Shown here: positions 29,606 to 37,338 of the stretch, piece after piece | Numbering within the stretch: the stretch's first letter is position 1 | Layout: every line of letters begins with the position of its first letter | The notes under the pieces: generated by a model | What the model was told of the DNA's origin: nothing | What the model saw: only the letters and a program-made list of their open reading frames with translations | Databases searched by the model: none | Program-made: the position numbers and the translations under genes | Assembly (NCBI RefSeq): GCF_003337715.1 | Contig: NZ_QPIX01000002.1 | Coordinates: forward strand, 248,001-312,000 | Length of the DNA stretch: 64,000 nucleotides | Origin: Ciceribacter lividus | GTDB lineage: Bacteria; Pseudomonadota; Alphaproteobacteria; Rhizobiales; Rhizobiaceae | Reading direction: 5' to 3'

Positions 29606-29630
29606 AATGGTGGGCGATGAGAGACTCGAA
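29606..29630. repeat. attL, left copy of 25-bp att repeat
   Basis: This copy is identical over 25 bases to 47633-47657 and includes the last 23 bases of tRNA-Val (with CCA), but no further tRNA sequence. It runs straight into an imperfect inverted repeat: GAGAGACTCGA, four bases, then TCGAATCTCTC (29620-29645, one mismatch). Confidence 0.9.
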
Positions 29631-29645
29631 AACTCGAATCTCTCA

Positions 29646-29740
29646 AAATGTGACATAATAAGTTATTGAAATAGAATAATAAAAATAATATTAGAATTAT
29701 GTAATTTGTGACATTGTGACGGCGGGAAATTTGTGACGCC
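29646..29740 (+). repeat. Left cluster of TTTGTGAC-type motifs
   Basis: Four same-orientation copies of a TGTGAC or TTGTGAC core lie near 29648, 29704, 29713 and 29729, the last reading ATTTGTGACGCC. Two matching copies lie inside the other end of the element, next to the integrase. Short repeats in both ends are what arm-type integrase binding sites look like. The stretch between the first two copies is strongly AT-rich. Confidence 0.6.
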
Positions 29741-30016
29741 CGTAGCGCGGAGGCTTGCCAATTAGCACGGTGTTCCCCTCCCCATTGCCAAAGCCGCACG
29801 TGAGTTTGAAGCAAACATTCAAGAGAGGTTGGAAAACCAATCTCACGCGAGCGGAGCGCGCAAATACGTGGTGAAGAAGAGGTGCGCAGTATTACGATGG
29901 ACTGCTCTACAGCGTTGCGTGTATCAAACTTTGCGGCAATTCGCCGCTCGCGACGGCGCGACCTCGGACCTAGCGGCGCACTACGTGTTAAGTCTCACCA
30001 ACTGAATGTCTATTGG
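29741..30016. other. Non-coding left end of the element
   Basis: No convincing gene is visible. Short reading frames on both strands here lack ribosome binding sites and family features. The sequence is mixed in composition and lies downstream of the minus-strand gene ending at 30017. I see no clear terminator in it. Confidence 0.4.
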
Positions 30017-30496
30017 CTACGCCCCAGATCCTACGCCAACTTCGTTGAGCAATGCGTTATCTAGAATCTGACGGCTATCAATGACTCGACCGAAGTTCTC
30101 GGCCCATTCGCGCATCGATGTTACGCTTTTGGCGGAATCAATCGTGTTGGAGAAACCCTGCAATGCATCCTGATACTGCTCGATTGCCGGACCCGCGTCC
30201 GCAAACAGCGACCGAAGCTTTTCCGCTCTGAGGATTTCATCGGCCAGTTTTCCTCGAAGCTCAATCTGAACTGGAGCGATTTCGCCGCCGTCGGTCAGCA
30301 CTGAGATATATCTGGCCGCAATGGGCGTGATCGGAGAATCGACTTTAGTATAATCTAGCACCGTCTCAAGGCGTGCCGTTTTCTTGATGGTTATGTCGTC
30401 ACCGAGATACTGGAAGCCGAAACCGATAACTGCGCTCATAAAAGAGCCAGCGACGGCACCATATAATGCAGCCTTCAATTCATTGGACATGGCCAT
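30017..30496 (-). CDS. Small membrane-anchored protein of unknown function
   Basis: The 159-residue product begins MAMSNELKAALYGAVAG and has one hydrophobic segment at about residues 8-30, so it is likely anchored by its N-terminus with the rest on one side of the membrane. The remainder is helical and charged, with no recognisable motif. Its ATG overlaps the stop of the preceding gene in a TGATG arrangement, so the two are translationally coupled and probably work together. Its position at the distal end of the element, after all phage genes, is typical of cargo. No database family comes to mind. Confidence 0.6.
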   Translation of the reverse strand: MAMSNELKAALYGAVAGSFMSAVIGFGFQYLGDDITIKKTARLETVLDYTKVDSPITPIAARYISVLTDGGEIAPVQIELRGKLADEILRAEKLRSLFADAGPAIEQYQDALQGFSNTIDSAKSVTSMREWAENFGRVIDSRQILDNALLNEVGVGSGA

Positions 30497-31617
30497 CACT
30501 TGATGATCTTTGCGCTAGACTCAAGTCCTGCGCGTGCTTCAGCATCTTTCATAGCCTGACACATTTTCCAGAGTTTGTCACTCCCGATCGTCTTCAGTAT
30601 CCGATCGGTAGTCTCAGACACTAGTGCGGTGCAGGCGTCGTCGGCTGGCGCCGACGAGTTGACGTAATCGATGTTTGCCAGAGTCGCTGTCATCGATTCA
30701 GCGCTGTCGCAGGCCGATAGCAGGCTCAACGACGCCACGAAGGCTGCGATAACCAGCGCCGTTGCCGTCGAGCTTATAAAGCGGTTGAAACCCGGGGAAT
30801 GGATGTCGGCCGCTTGTTGACAATGATACTCCATGCTCGCTTGAGAAAGGAGTGCCGTGAGCAAGTCTATTTCGTCTTGATCTCCGGTAGAAACGGCTTC
30901 GCAGAAAACGGCAGATATGCTGGAGACGAGGCCGATCAACGAGGTTTCTCTGTCGGTGTAATCCACTTTCCTGTTGAAGAGAACGCTGCTGTGTCTTTCC
31001 CCATAGACGAAGGAGTCATACGCAAGCGAAAACACCTCCGGGAAACGGCTTCTCTCAATAAGACTGAACGGATGCTGGTGGCGAAGGCTTTGGGATAACG
31101 AAGATGAAACAGTATTCTCTTCAATTTCCTTGAGCCAACGAATCCGTCGCGCAGGAACTGGCGTGGGGCCATAGTGGCGCGGAGACTTCGCTTCAACTGC
31201 TGTATTGCTTTCGTCTAGGAAGACCCCAATAAGTATCTTTCCGCGATAGAGTGGTTCAGGCGTGATAATCAGATCACCTTTTGCGGCGTGATCGAAGAAG
31301 TTGATCAATGCCTGTTGGTTACGCTGCCGGCGTCTTCCCACTTTGAAGTTCTTTAGTTCGTCTTCTGTGACAGTCGGCGCCTGCTCCTTCCCCTCTTTCG
31401 CAAGCTTCTCAAGGACGATCTCTGAGCGCCGAATAAGCTTAGGTAGGTCCTTGCTTTGGCCCAACTTTCCTTCCGGTAGAACCAAGCCAGGCATATCGAG
31501 AAACGCTACTTCGCTGTGTCTGAAAACATCTAAGAAACGGTAGCTGCTGCCGGGGAACAACCGCCAGCAGCGCGTCTCAATGGGAATTATACGCGCGTTC
31601 AGATCAATAGTTGGCAT
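30496..31617 (-). CDS. Protein with PUA/EVE-like N-terminal domain and one membrane segment
   Basis: The first 190 of 373 residues follow the pattern of the N-terminal domain found in Mrr-like restriction enzymes and related nucleic-acid sensors: CWRLFPGSSYRFLDVF, then an Arg-rich helix, KGDLIITPEPLYRGKILIGV and RRIRWLKEIEENTVSSSL. After a linker, residues 281-302 form one transmembrane segment, and about 70 residues follow. No nuclease motif (such as D-x-x-E-x-K) is visible. A sensor joined to a membrane-disrupting part would suit an abortive-infection type protein, but that is inference. A terminator at 31786-31810 isolates it and its coupled partner from the phage-type operon. Confidence 0.55.
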   Translation of the reverse strand: MPTIDLNARIIPIETRCWRLFPGSSYRFLDVFRHSEVAFLDMPGLVLPEGKLGQSKDLPKLIRRSEIVLEKLAKEGKEQAPTVTEDELKNFKVGRRRQRNQQALINFFDHAAKGDLIITPEPLYRGKILIGVFLDESNTAVEAKSPRHYGPTPVPARRIRWLKEIEENTVSSSLSQSLRHQHPFSLIERSRFPEVFSLAYDSFVYGERHSSVLFNRKVDYTDRETSLIGLVSSISAVFCEAVSTGDQDEIDLLTALLSQASMEYHCQQAADIHSPGFNRFISSTATALVIAAFVASLSLLSACDSAESMTATLANIDYVNSSAPADDACTALVSETTDRILKTIGSDKLWKMCQAMKDAEARAGLESSAKIIK

Positions 31618-31785
31618 TCGTCGGCCCCGAGTCGATAGCGATCGATTTTCTGCACAATCAGTTTGAGATTACAATAAAATTGAAAGTCAAACGCATCTTG
31701 GTCAACAATTATGTTTCCCGCAATGCTGCTGCTTGACTGGTATCGGTTCAAGGAACTTGAGGGCCTGAAGGATATTTGAACGAAT

Positions 31786-31810
31786 AGGCCCGCCAAGAAC
31801 GGGCGGGCCT
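31786..31810 (-). terminator. Hairpin between the unknown small genes and the cargo pair
   Basis: AGGCCCGCC and GGCGGGCCT form a perfect 9-bp stem with a 7-base loop, 17 bases after the stop of the gene at 31827. There is only a weak T-content afterwards. The 169 bases from here to the cargo gene start carry no gene and are AT-rich, so a separate promoter for the cargo pair could lie there. Confidence 0.6.
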
Positions 31811-31826
31811 ACCGAATGACAGGGCG

Positions 31827-32345
31827 TTATGCACCGCGAATATTCGCCTCATCTTCCGACGTCATGTCCACGAAATCTGGTTCCGACAGCGGGGCCGGGG
31901 TCTCGCCGTCTTCAAGGAAATCGGCTTCATCTTCCGTCGCGTGGGAGGCAGGATGATAGCGCGGATTGGCTTCAGCCGCGTTCGCTGCGAGTTCCCATGC
32001 CTCGTATGCGTCCCCGCCTGTCTGGTCCGGTTCTTCAGGCATGACAATGCGCTCTTCCCGCAACGCTTCGAAAGACTTGCGGGCGAGTCTGAGGAGTTCC
32101 AGCGCGTTCTCAAGCTCATCCTCGGCGGCTTGCATACAGTCTGCCGGATCGTCGCAACCATCCAAGAGAAAATCGATGATGATCGTTTCGTTGGAAGGTG
32201 TGACCAACTCTGCACCGTAGGTGGTGTGCTGGTGCCTCCCCAATTCATCGAAGAATGAAATCTCGCGTGCGGCCCATTCTTCAAAAAGCTCCCGTTCCGA
32301 GAGTGTGGCGGCGGATGTCTGGGGCTGCTTTTCTTCGGTATTCAT
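31827..32345 (-). CDS. Acidic protein of unknown function
   Basis: The 172-residue protein is very acidic over its whole length and has no membrane segment. It has a helical region near residues 15-40 (ELFEEWAAREISFFDEL), a strand-like EIIIDFLLDG segment, then a long amphipathic helix (QAAEDELENALELLRLARKS) followed by an acidic disordered tail. Small acidic proteins are common among phage early genes and anti-host factors, but nothing specific identifies this one. It is downstream of the gene at 32455 on the same strand. Confidence 0.5.
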   Translation of the reverse strand: MNTEEKQPQTSAATLSERELFEEWAAREISFFDELGRHQHTTYGAELVTPSNETIIIDFLLDGCDDPADCMQAAEDELENALELLRLARKSFEALREERIVMPEEPDQTGGDAYEAWELAANAAEANPRYHPASHATEDEADFLEDGETPAPLSEPDFVDMTSEDEANIRGA

Positions 32346-32454
32346 GATAAGGTTCCTTTGCTTTGTGATGGCAGGTGGAAGCGCCTGCCTCGCTCATGCT
32401 CCTGCCGGATCGGGTGCGGGTCCAATCGACGCCCGTTCCGGCAGTATTCACTGG

Positions 32455-32973
32455 CTATTCTCCCGTAACCTTCCACTGTGGAAGGTTTATGCGAACTTGC
32501 TTGGAAAGCTGGTCGCGCATCTTCGTAAGCCGCACCATGTCGCTGAGGGCTTGCTTCTTCGCTGCCGGGTCCGTCCATTCCGACGCCTCGATTTCCTGAA
32601 TCCGTTCGCCGATTTCCTTCAACTTGAATTCGTTGACGCGCCGAGCGAGGACCGTCGCCGCCTCAAGCAACAAGCCGACGAAAACGTCTGCACGGCCCAT
32701 GCTCTTGAAGAGGGCTGCGTGGTGTGGGTCTTCCGGGTCGATTTCTAAACCCGTGGCTGTTGTCGGTGTCCCATCCCGGAAGTCGGGCGAATTCAATCCC
32801 ATCAGGTCGAGGGGAAGCTCGAATTCCGACCAAGCTGGATGTTCGTCAAGGAAAGTCTGGAAATCGCCCTTCACATACCAATGCGAGGCTTCCGACTGCT
32901 TACGGTTGTCTTGTCGCTTTTCTTTTTGGCGCTGTCGCCAACGGCGTTGCGCTTCTGCGTTCGAAATAGGCAT
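32455..32973 (-). CDS. Phage-type protein of unknown function with basic N-terminus
   Basis: The 172-residue protein begins MPISNAEAQRRWRQRQKEKR, a basic stretch found at the start of several phage proteins that suggests nucleic acid binding. The middle has an acidic segment, and the C-terminal part is a long coiled-coil-like helix (about 110-165: ARRVNEFKLKEIGERIQEIE). An AAAGGAGA site seven bases upstream fixes the start at this ATG rather than five codons earlier. A terminase-small-subunit-like or DNA-binding role is possible but not shown. Confidence 0.55.
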   Translation of the reverse strand: MPISNAEAQRRWRQRQKEKRQDNRKQSEASHWYVKGDFQTFLDEHPAWSEFELPLDLMGLNSPDFRDGTPTTATGLEIDPEDPHHAALFKSMGRADVFVGLLLEAATVLARRVNEFKLKEIGERIQEIEASEWTDPAAKKQALSDMVRLTKMRDQLSKQVRINLPQWKVTGE

Positions 32974-33041
32974 GGCGTCTCCTTTCATTACTGTTTAGAC
33001 AGTAAGAGTAATTGAAAGTCAACGGGGAAAATCAATGGCGA

Positions 33042-33284
33042 TCAGGCGGGCCGCGCCACCGCCGGAACCATGCTTTCCGCCTGTCGGTAGGCTTCGGCGT
33101 TCTGATCGATGATGACTTGCCGCATCACGTCGGCAGGTAGCAGGCAAGAGTCGGCGAGGATTTCGGCGATCTGGTGCGGCTCGATATGGCCGGAGATATG
33201 CGGCATCAGGCCGTCATTGAGGCGCTTGGCGAGGCCCTGGGTCAGGCCATCGAACACGTCGGCGGGAATGTAGACATTTTTCAT
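33042..33284 (-). CDS. Small hypothetical protein
   Basis: The 80-residue product begins MKNVYIPADVFDGLTQGLAK and is predicted to be largely helical with no signal peptide, membrane segment or cysteine. The upstream sequence has a GAAAGGA site. It follows an 18-bp palindrome on the transcription path and precedes the gene at 32455. I do not recognise it; the palindrome suggests it might be a regulated or regulatory gene. Confidence 0.5.
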   Translation of the reverse strand: MKNVYIPADVFDGLTQGLAKRLNDGLMPHISGHIEPHQIAEILADSCLLPADVMRQVIIDQNAEAYRQAESMVPAVARPA

Positions 33285-33385
33285 GGGGCATCCTTTCTGT
33301 TTGGGTTGACAGAATCTTAGGGCGCGCCGAATCGCATGTCTAGGGGTGGTCTGAAATATTTATTATATAAATCAGATACTTAGAC

Positions 33386-33403
33386 TAAGTAAGCGCTTAC
33401 TTA
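33386..33403. promoter_or_regulatory. 18-bp perfect palindrome
   Basis: TAAGTAAGCGCTTACTTA is fully self-complementary with no loop, in an otherwise AT-rich 126-base gap between the genes ending at 33411 and starting at 33284 (minus strand). Lack of a loop argues against a terminator. A dimeric repressor operator for the 80-residue gene is more likely. Confidence 0.45.
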
Positions 33404-33410
33404 TTGAGCA

Positions 33411-34088
33411 CTAGAAGCGCCCAAACGTCTCATGTTCCTTCATGCGGCGAGCGTCCTGCCGGTCGATCCGCGCCTTACGCTTGGCGAGGGTGGTTTCGCC
33501 CTTGACCTTGAGTGCGGCGGTCGCGGCCTTGTCGTTCCATGCGGAAATCGCTGCGGCCTCGCGGCGGGCGCGGTAGTCGGCAAGGGAAAGCCCGGCAGCA
33601 TCGGCGGCGGCTTGGTCTTTCGCGTCCCGGCTCTTGTTCGCAGTCGAGTTGCGGGACGCACGGGGAAGCGCAATGGCGGCGTCATAGCGGACGTGGGTGC
33701 GGAGCTTGCCCCACTTGTAAGGCAGGTCAACGCGCTCTTTCACCGAACGGCCCTTTACGGCGGCATAGACCGGGGCGTCGTCGGGAAGGACCGGAAGCGT
33801 CTGCCGGTTCTCGCGTTCCCATTGCGCCATGATCTTTGCGGCGGCGTGGAGATTGTCGCTCTTCATCGGCCTGCCGGAGAAACTGAGTTCGCCAGCTATC
33901 GCACAAATCGCTTCGATGATTTCGAGGGTTTCGGCGTTGATCGGTGCGGCGGGATAGTTCACGGCGGCGTCCTTACGTTTCGTGGGGGCAATCTTGCGGG
34001 CGTGTTCGGCGGCTCGCTGCTGGCGTCGTTGCTCAACCTTGGCGGCCTTGGCCTCTGCCTCTGTCTTGTATTTGCGAGGTCTCGCCAT
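33411..34088 (-). CDS. Basic protein of unknown function, possibly DNA-binding
   Basis: The 225-residue protein begins MARPRKYKTEAEAKAAKVEQ, with an AT-hook-like R-P-R-K and a strongly basic Ala/Lys/Arg-rich helix over the first 50 residues. Both the N- and C-terminal thirds are basic coiled-coil-like helices, and the middle (60-140) is less charged. An AAAGGA site upstream supports this ATG, 16 codons after an earlier one. A role in DNA packaging, replication or as a regulator can be imagined, but I see no diagnostic motif. Confidence 0.5.
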   Translation of the reverse strand: MARPRKYKTEAEAKAAKVEQRRQQRAAEHARKIAPTKRKDAAVNYPAAPINAETLEIIEAICAIAGELSFSGRPMKSDNLHAAAKIMAQWERENRQTLPVLPDDAPVYAAVKGRSVKERVDLPYKWGKLRTHVRYDAAIALPRASRNSTANKSRDAKDQAAADAAGLSLADYRARREAAAISAWNDKAATAALKVKGETTLAKRKARIDRQDARRMKEHETFGRF

Positions 34089-34613
34089 CGCAGTTCCTTT
34101 GCTACCGCCCTTTCTCAAAGACAGGCCGGGCGGCAAGAAAGGATGAAAGAACCGCCCGGCCTTCGCGTGGTGACACGCTGTGCACGTCCGGGCCTATAGC
34201 GTTCCGGAAATCGCACACTCGGGGAAAATGAATGGCTGGCGAACTTTTTGGGAGGCGGAAGGTTCAGGCCCGATCCGGGAGCGCGGAAGGTATCGCATGG
34301 GCGGCGGAAGGTCTTCGGGTTCCGGGAGGGTCTTGGCTTCAATAGTCCTCCGGGTAACTCCCTTTCCGGGCCGGGAGAGTTTTGGCGTCAAAATGGGTGC
34401 TTCATACTATTATGTCTATTATTTAGTTTGTTATATTACTAAGAATAGTAAGCCGGGAGCTTTTTGACGCAATAACCCTTCCCCGGTCCGAAAATTGGCC
34501 CACCTCTACTAAAAGACTCATAAAGAGTCCTGGAGAGCCTTCCGGTTCTTCCGGGTGTCTTTCCCTATCCCGCACCCTGAACGCGCGTCGGTGACTCGCT
34601 GCGGCGGAATATG
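34089..34613. other. Non-coding region with short repeats and an AT-rich tract
   Basis: No gene is convincing in these 525 bases. CGGAAGGT occurs at 34256, 34284 and 34305 in the same orientation, with CCGGGAG-type segments between. This is followed at 34395-34450 by a tract that is nearly all A and T. Spaced short repeats next to an AT-rich tract are what small replication origins look like, though no replication protein is recognised in the element. It could equally be a promoter or regulatory region for the small-gene block. Confidence 0.4.
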
Positions 34614-34636
34614 CCGTGTCCAAAGTCTGGACACGG
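34614..34636 (-). terminator. Hairpin after the tape measure gene
   Basis: CCGTGTCCA and TGGACACGG form a perfect 9-bp stem with a 5-base loop, nine bases after the tape measure stop. Its inner 20 bases recur in inverted orientation inside the end of the portal gene (44664-44683), so it may also be a protein-binding site. Confidence 0.55.
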
Positions 34637-34645
34637 AGCGGAGGG

Positions 34646-37327
34646 TTAGCGGGAGCGCGAATTCCCCCAATTTCCGGGACGCGATTGGCGACGAAGCTCG
34701 TCGGACACGACGCCGCGCATGGTCGCTTCCATCTGCCGGGCCATCTTCGCGGCAAGGTCGGCATTCTGTTCGGGCGTGCCTGCCGAGCCATTGACGGTGA
34801 TCGGCGCGCTAATCGAGATCGCTTGAACCGGGGCGGCAACCACGCTGCGAACGTCGGGCGTGGAAAGCGTCGGCGTGGCCGTGACGTGCCCGCCTTCTGC
34901 ATAGCCCTTCAGCGCGCCACTGTGCATCGCGGCGAGGTTTCGAACGCCGATCCGGTTGACGGCCTTCTTCGAGAAGACGAATTCGTCGGCATGGACAACA
35001 CCCGCCGGTTGATGCTTCGAGCCGGGGCCGGTCCAACCGCCATCGGCGAAACCGAAGAGCGCACCAAACAAGCCGCCGAGAAGGCCACCGAAGAGGCCAG
35101 CCAAGGGGCCTTCGCCCATGAGCACGGCCTGAAGCCCGACCTTGATCAGAGTTTGCAGCATGGACTGCAACGCCTGTTCCGCCGTCATGGTGCCCGTGAG
35201 AAGCCCGGTCAAAGCGTCGGTGATTTGGGTGCCGAAGAACTGCCCGGCTTCGGCAAGGCCTTCCTGCTTCTGACGAAGCCCTTCGGTTGCCATTTCAGCT
35301 TGTGCCATCCCCTGCGCAAGCTGGGCGATCTGTTGCCGCTGCTGGGGCGAAAGCTGGATACCGGCCCGCTGCGCTTCGTTGAGCATGTCCTGTTCGAATC
35401 GAAGCGCCGCCGCCCGCTGGGCGGTCATGCCAAGGGCCTGCTGTTCGAACTGCTGGGCGTTGGTGTATTGCTTGGCACCTTGCGTGATCTGGCTATATGC
35501 GTCGGCCTGCCGGGTGGCGGCTTGTGTCAGGCGGTCGATTTCGGCGGCAACCTGTCCGTTCCGGGCGTCGGCGTCCTCAATATGCCAGTTCTCGTTCGAC
35601 AACGGGAAGGACAGGCCGAAGCTTCCCGCGTTCTGGTGCATCCACTGCCGGGCGGCGTCGGACGAATAGCCGAGATCGGCGGCGTTGCCCTTGTTGTGCT
35701 GGCTATTGCCGGGCGGTGCCGCCCACTTCCGGGCGGCTTCCGGGGATCCATACTTCTTCAGGGCTTCAAGCCAAATCTGCTGCTGGCGTTCAATCGAACG
35801 ATAGCCCGACGTGATGGTGACGCTGCCCTTCAAGTTATCGGGCATGGATGCCAGCATCTTCGCCAGCTTCGACGCGAAGGCATCGGCCATGCCGTCGATA
35901 TGGCTTCGCCCCTTGCCGGAAGCCAGCACTGAAGAGAGGTAGGTGGTCGGGTCGTCGGTCGCGCTCTTGAGGTTGAGCGACGAAAGCGCCTTGCCGCGCA
36001 TCTCGTTGGCCAGGGCGATTTCCCGCTGTCCCTGCGCACGGGCAAGGGCCTGTTGATAGATCGCTTCAATCTTGGCCTTGGCGTCCAAATCCTTGAGGGA
36101 CGCGGCGAGTTCCGGGACTTCATTCTTCAGGGCGCGAATGGCGTCCGTATAGCTGTTGATACCGGAAACGGCCTTGTCGGCGGCGCTGCCGGTCCCGGAA
36201 AGGGCGTTGTTGAGATTGTCGAGGGGCGGCTTCGCGCCCTTCGCGTCCTCGCCGGTCTTGTAGATGAAGTCTTCGGAATAGCCGTTGCGCCGGTCGAGAA
36301 TGTCGCGAAGCTTCAGGGCCTCGCCGGACAGTTCTTCGATAAGCTGCTTCTGGCGTTCAATGTTGAGGTCAATGGTCGGGTCGTCGGGATAGATGCCCTT
36401 ATCAAGCTGAAGATCGGAAAAGCGGGCCTTGGCTGCGGTCAACTTGTCATAGGTGCCGGAAAGTGCCCGCTCGACATTCCGCGTTGCCTGTTCCTCAAGA
36501 GCGTTGAAACGGTCAAGGAAGTCGTCGGCGGCAAAGGCGAGGCCAAGCACGGCCTCCTTTACGTAGGTGCCGATCGTTCCGCCGATCGCGGCCCACTTGC
36601 GGTTAAATTCGTCGGCGCGCGCAATGAGCTCGTCGCTCATGACAAGGCCAAGGTCATTGGCTTCCTTGACCGTGGCCCGGATGCTATCCGCCCCACGGTC
36701 GAGAAGCTGGATAAACTGCTCGCCACCTTCGCCACCGAATACGTCTTCAAGGATGCGGGACTGTGCGGCCCGGTCGAGGGTGCGGAGACGGTCGAGAATT
36801 TCCACGAGCAACGCCGAAGGGTCGGCAAGCTTCCGCTTCAGTTCGTCGGCAGAGAAGCCGAGACGGCGGAAGGCGTCAGCGCCCGCCCCGGTCCCTTCGT
36901 TCGCATACTCGTCAATGCGAATGTTCAGTTCCTTCATGCCGTCAACAAGAGCGTCAACCGGGATGCGGTTCTGTTCGGCGACATAGCCGAGTTCCTGAAA
37001 CGCCTTGGTGCCAAGACCGGCGCGCTTGGCTTCGTTGGCGATGTTCGCGACGCCCTTGGCAATGTCGCCGACGCGCGAAATGATCTGGTCGAGGCCACCA
37101 ATCGCAAGCCCGCCGACGATGCCGCCGGCCAAGCCCTTGCCGAATGCGCCAACGGTCTTCATTGCGCCGTTCATGGCCTTGGTGATGCCGGAACCGGCTT
37201 GTTCGGCGTCCTTCTGCATCTGCCGGAAGTCGCGGCGGGTCCGGTTCTTGCCGCGCTCAAGGTCGCGTTCAAATTTTGTCAGGCGGGCCTCAAACGAGAC
37301 CAAAAGGCGCTGTTCGTCGTCTGCCAT
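34646..37327 (-). CDS. Phage tail tape measure protein with embedded M15-type peptidase
   Basis: The 893-residue protein shows tape measure features: a coiled-coil N-terminus, glycine-rich helical segments (AFGKGLAGGIVGGLAIGG at 61-78, GLFGGLLGGLFGALFGF near 765) and the C-terminal GFADGGWTGPG...VVHADEFVFSKKAVNRIG typical of siphovirus tape measures. Residues 500-585 form a D,D-carboxypeptidase-like (VanY/M15) domain with zinc ligands His544 and Asp551 in SQHNKGNAADLG and His582 in ENWHIE. Embedded peptidases of this sort help cut peptidoglycan during DNA injection. The length would correspond to a tail of about 130 nm by the usual 1.5 angstrom per residue rule. The tail tube gene that should precede it is absent. 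Confidence 0.85.
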   Translation of the reverse strand: MADDEQRLLVSFEARLTKFERDLERGKNRTRRDFRQMQKDAEQAGSGITKAMNGAMKTVGAFGKGLAGGIVGGLAIGGLDQIISRVGDIAKGVANIANEAKRAGLGTKAFQELGYVAEQNRIPVDALVDGMKELNIRIDEYANEGTGAGADAFRRLGFSADELKRKLADPSALLVEILDRLRTLDRAAQSRILEDVFGGEGGEQFIQLLDRGADSIRATVKEANDLGLVMSDELIARADEFNRKWAAIGGTIGTYVKEAVLGLAFAADDFLDRFNALEEQATRNVERALSGTYDKLTAAKARFSDLQLDKGIYPDDPTIDLNIERQKQLIEELSGEALKLRDILDRRNGYSEDFIYKTGEDAKGAKPPLDNLNNALSGTGSAADKAVSGINSYTDAIRALKNEVPELAASLKDLDAKAKIEAIYQQALARAQGQREIALANEMRGKALSSLNLKSATDDPTTYLSSVLASGKGRSHIDGMADAFASKLAKMLASMPDNLKGSVTITSGYRSIERQQQIWLEALKKYGSPEAARKWAAPPGNSQHNKGNAADLGYSSDAARQWMHQNAGSFGLSFPLSNENWHIEDADARNGQVAAEIDRLTQAATRQADAYSQITQGAKQYTNAQQFEQQALGMTAQRAAALRFEQDMLNEAQRAGIQLSPQQRQQIAQLAQGMAQAEMATEGLRQKQEGLAEAGQFFGTQITDALTGLLTGTMTAEQALQSMLQTLIKVGLQAVLMGEGPLAGLFGGLLGGLFGALFGFADGGWTGPGSKHQPAGVVHADEFVFSKKAVNRIGVRNLAAMHSGALKGYAEGGHVTATPTLSTPDVRSVVAAPVQAISISAPITVNGSAGTPEQNADLAAKMARQMEATMRGVVSDELRRQSRPGNWGNSRSR

Positions 37328-37338
37328 CTGTTAGGCTC

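Noticed and set aside
29606..29630. Second tRNA-Val gene at the left end
   Set aside because: Only the last 23 bases of the tRNA are present. It is the att copy, not a gene.
29545..29814. Small frame spanning attL
   Set aside because: It crosses the att repeat and AT-rich arm region, lacks a ribosome binding site and has no recognisable content.
34423..34902. Extra minus-strand gene downstream of the tape measure
   Set aside because: It overlaps the end of the tape measure gene in another frame, crosses the terminator-like hairpin and is Arg/Pro-rich shadow sequence.
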